Shown piece by piece: positions 14,065 through 14,429 of a stretch of 14,429 nucleotides of DNA. Within the stretch, counting starts at the first letter, position 1. Every line of letters begins with the position of its first letter. Both the position numbers and the translations under genes were made by a program. The notes beneath the pieces were generated by a model. It was not told the DNA's origin, ran no database searches, and saw nothing but the letters and a program-made list of their open reading frames with translations. Origin of the DNA: Spirochaeta sp. (GTDB taxonomy: Bacteria; Spirochaetota; Spirochaetia; DSM-27196; SLAA01); assembly GCA_020201015.1 (NCBI GenBank), contig JAIVHN010000014.1, positions 1-14,429 of the forward strand. The letters are read 5' to 3'.

Positions 14065-14429
14065 ATGGCCAAAGGAACCCAACCTGCCGGCGGTGGTGCC
14101 GCTGGCGGTACACAAAAGAAATCCTCAGGCCACAAGAAGGACCTTACCGGTCGTCAGAAGGCCGCAATATTCCTCGTGACTCTTGGAAGCGAGATTTCGT
14201 CCGAGATATTCAAGCATCTGCGTGAAGACGAAATTGAGACACTCACCTTTGAAATTGCTCGCCTTGAAAGTGTGAACTCAGAGGATCGTGATAGTGTCCT
14301 GCAAGAATTTCAGGAACTCATGATGGCGCAGGACTTTATCACCTCCGGTGGTATTGAGTATGCGCGTGAGCTCTTAGAAAAATCACTTGGATCTCAGAAG
14401 GCTGTTGATATCATCAACCGGCTGACATC
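14065..14429 (+). CDS. fliG: Flagellar motor switch protein FliG, 5' part
   Basis: The reading frame from ATG 14065 stays open to the window end: 121 full codons of a protein normally about 340 residues long. FliG forms the rotor face of the C ring, binds FliF through its N-terminal domain and takes torque from MotA. The visible part is this N-terminal domain: LTGRQKAAIFLVTLGSEIS, then EDEIETLTFEIARL, ELMMAQDF, GGIEYARELLEKSLG and QKAVDIINRL. These strings are very close to Borrelia FliG as I remember it, which supports a spirochaete origin. A Gly/Ala/Lys-rich extension of about 26 residues precedes the domain. The gap to fliF is 3 bases. Torque-generating and middle domains lie beyond the window. 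Some spirochaetes have two fliG genes; this one is in the position of the main motor copy. Confidence 0.95.
   Translation, partial: MAKGTQPAGGGAAGGTQKKSSGHKKDLTGRQKAAIFLVTLGSEISSEIFKHLREDEIETLTFEIARLESVNSEDRDSVLQEFQELMMAQDFITSGGIEYARELLEKSLGSQKAVDIINRLT

Noticed and set aside
1..14429. Mobile element, defence system, CRISPR array, tRNA or dif site
   Set aside because: The two tyrosine recombinases look like housekeeping Xer proteins in conserved surroundings. I saw no terminal repeats, attachment duplications, regular spacer repeats, tRNA cloverleaf or recognisable dif sequence.

Overview
This window carries 16 genes, all on the + strand and almost without gaps. It is a spirochaete-type chromosomal core region. 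Two things point to a spirochaete. The gene order murF-ftsW-ftsQ-ftsA-ftsZ ... TPR protein-dprA ... hslV-hslU-flgB-flgC-fliE-fliF-fliG matches, as I recall it, the division/flagellar cluster of Borrelia and Treponema. The N-terminal domain of FliG also reads closely like spirochaetal FliG. Base composition is near balanced, so an AT-rich Borrelia is excluded. A free-living or host-associated member of the Spirochaetaceae or a relative fits, but the sequence alone does not give a species.

Region by region: 1-5317 holds peptidoglycan synthesis and division genes (3' part of murF, then ftsW, ftsQ, ftsA, ftsZ). 5314-8978 holds chromosome and DNA maintenance genes (a XerD-type recombinase, a TPR lipoprotein, dprA, a XerC-type recombinase). 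8975-10992 encodes the HslVU protease. 11071-14429 is the start of a flagellar basal-body operon (flgB, flgC, fliE, fliF and the 5' part of fliG). Seven neighbouring gene pairs overlap by 1 to 8 bases, several by ATGA, so translational coupling is the rule. The only gaps above 50 bases are before ftsZ (63), flgB (78) and fliF (64). No stretch over 300 bases lacks a gene. I see no tRNA, rRNA, CRISPR array or insertion sequence.

As a unit, MurF finishes the cell-wall precursor, FtsW polymerises it at the septum with FtsQ, and FtsA ties FtsZ to the membrane. XerC and XerD resolve chromosome dimers during division. HslVU is an ATP-dependent protease. FlgB, FlgC, FliE, FliF and FliG build the rod, MS ring and rotor of the periplasmic flagellum.

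The most notable irregularity is in ftsA. Its first 34 codons, including the first ATP-binding motif, lie in a different frame from the remaining 377, and one extra G near 2929 explains it. Next is a 16-bp tandem duplication at the lipoprotein gene/dprA junction, which appears to have turned an ATGA overlap into a 12-base gap. Smaller points are mini-ORFs ending within two bases of the ftsZ and lipoprotein start codons, a GAAN-type repeat in the I-domain of HslU, an HslV propeptide, and a GC-rich hairpin between fliE and fliF. I found no clearly new biological system; this is mainly a conserved core locus with local oddities.
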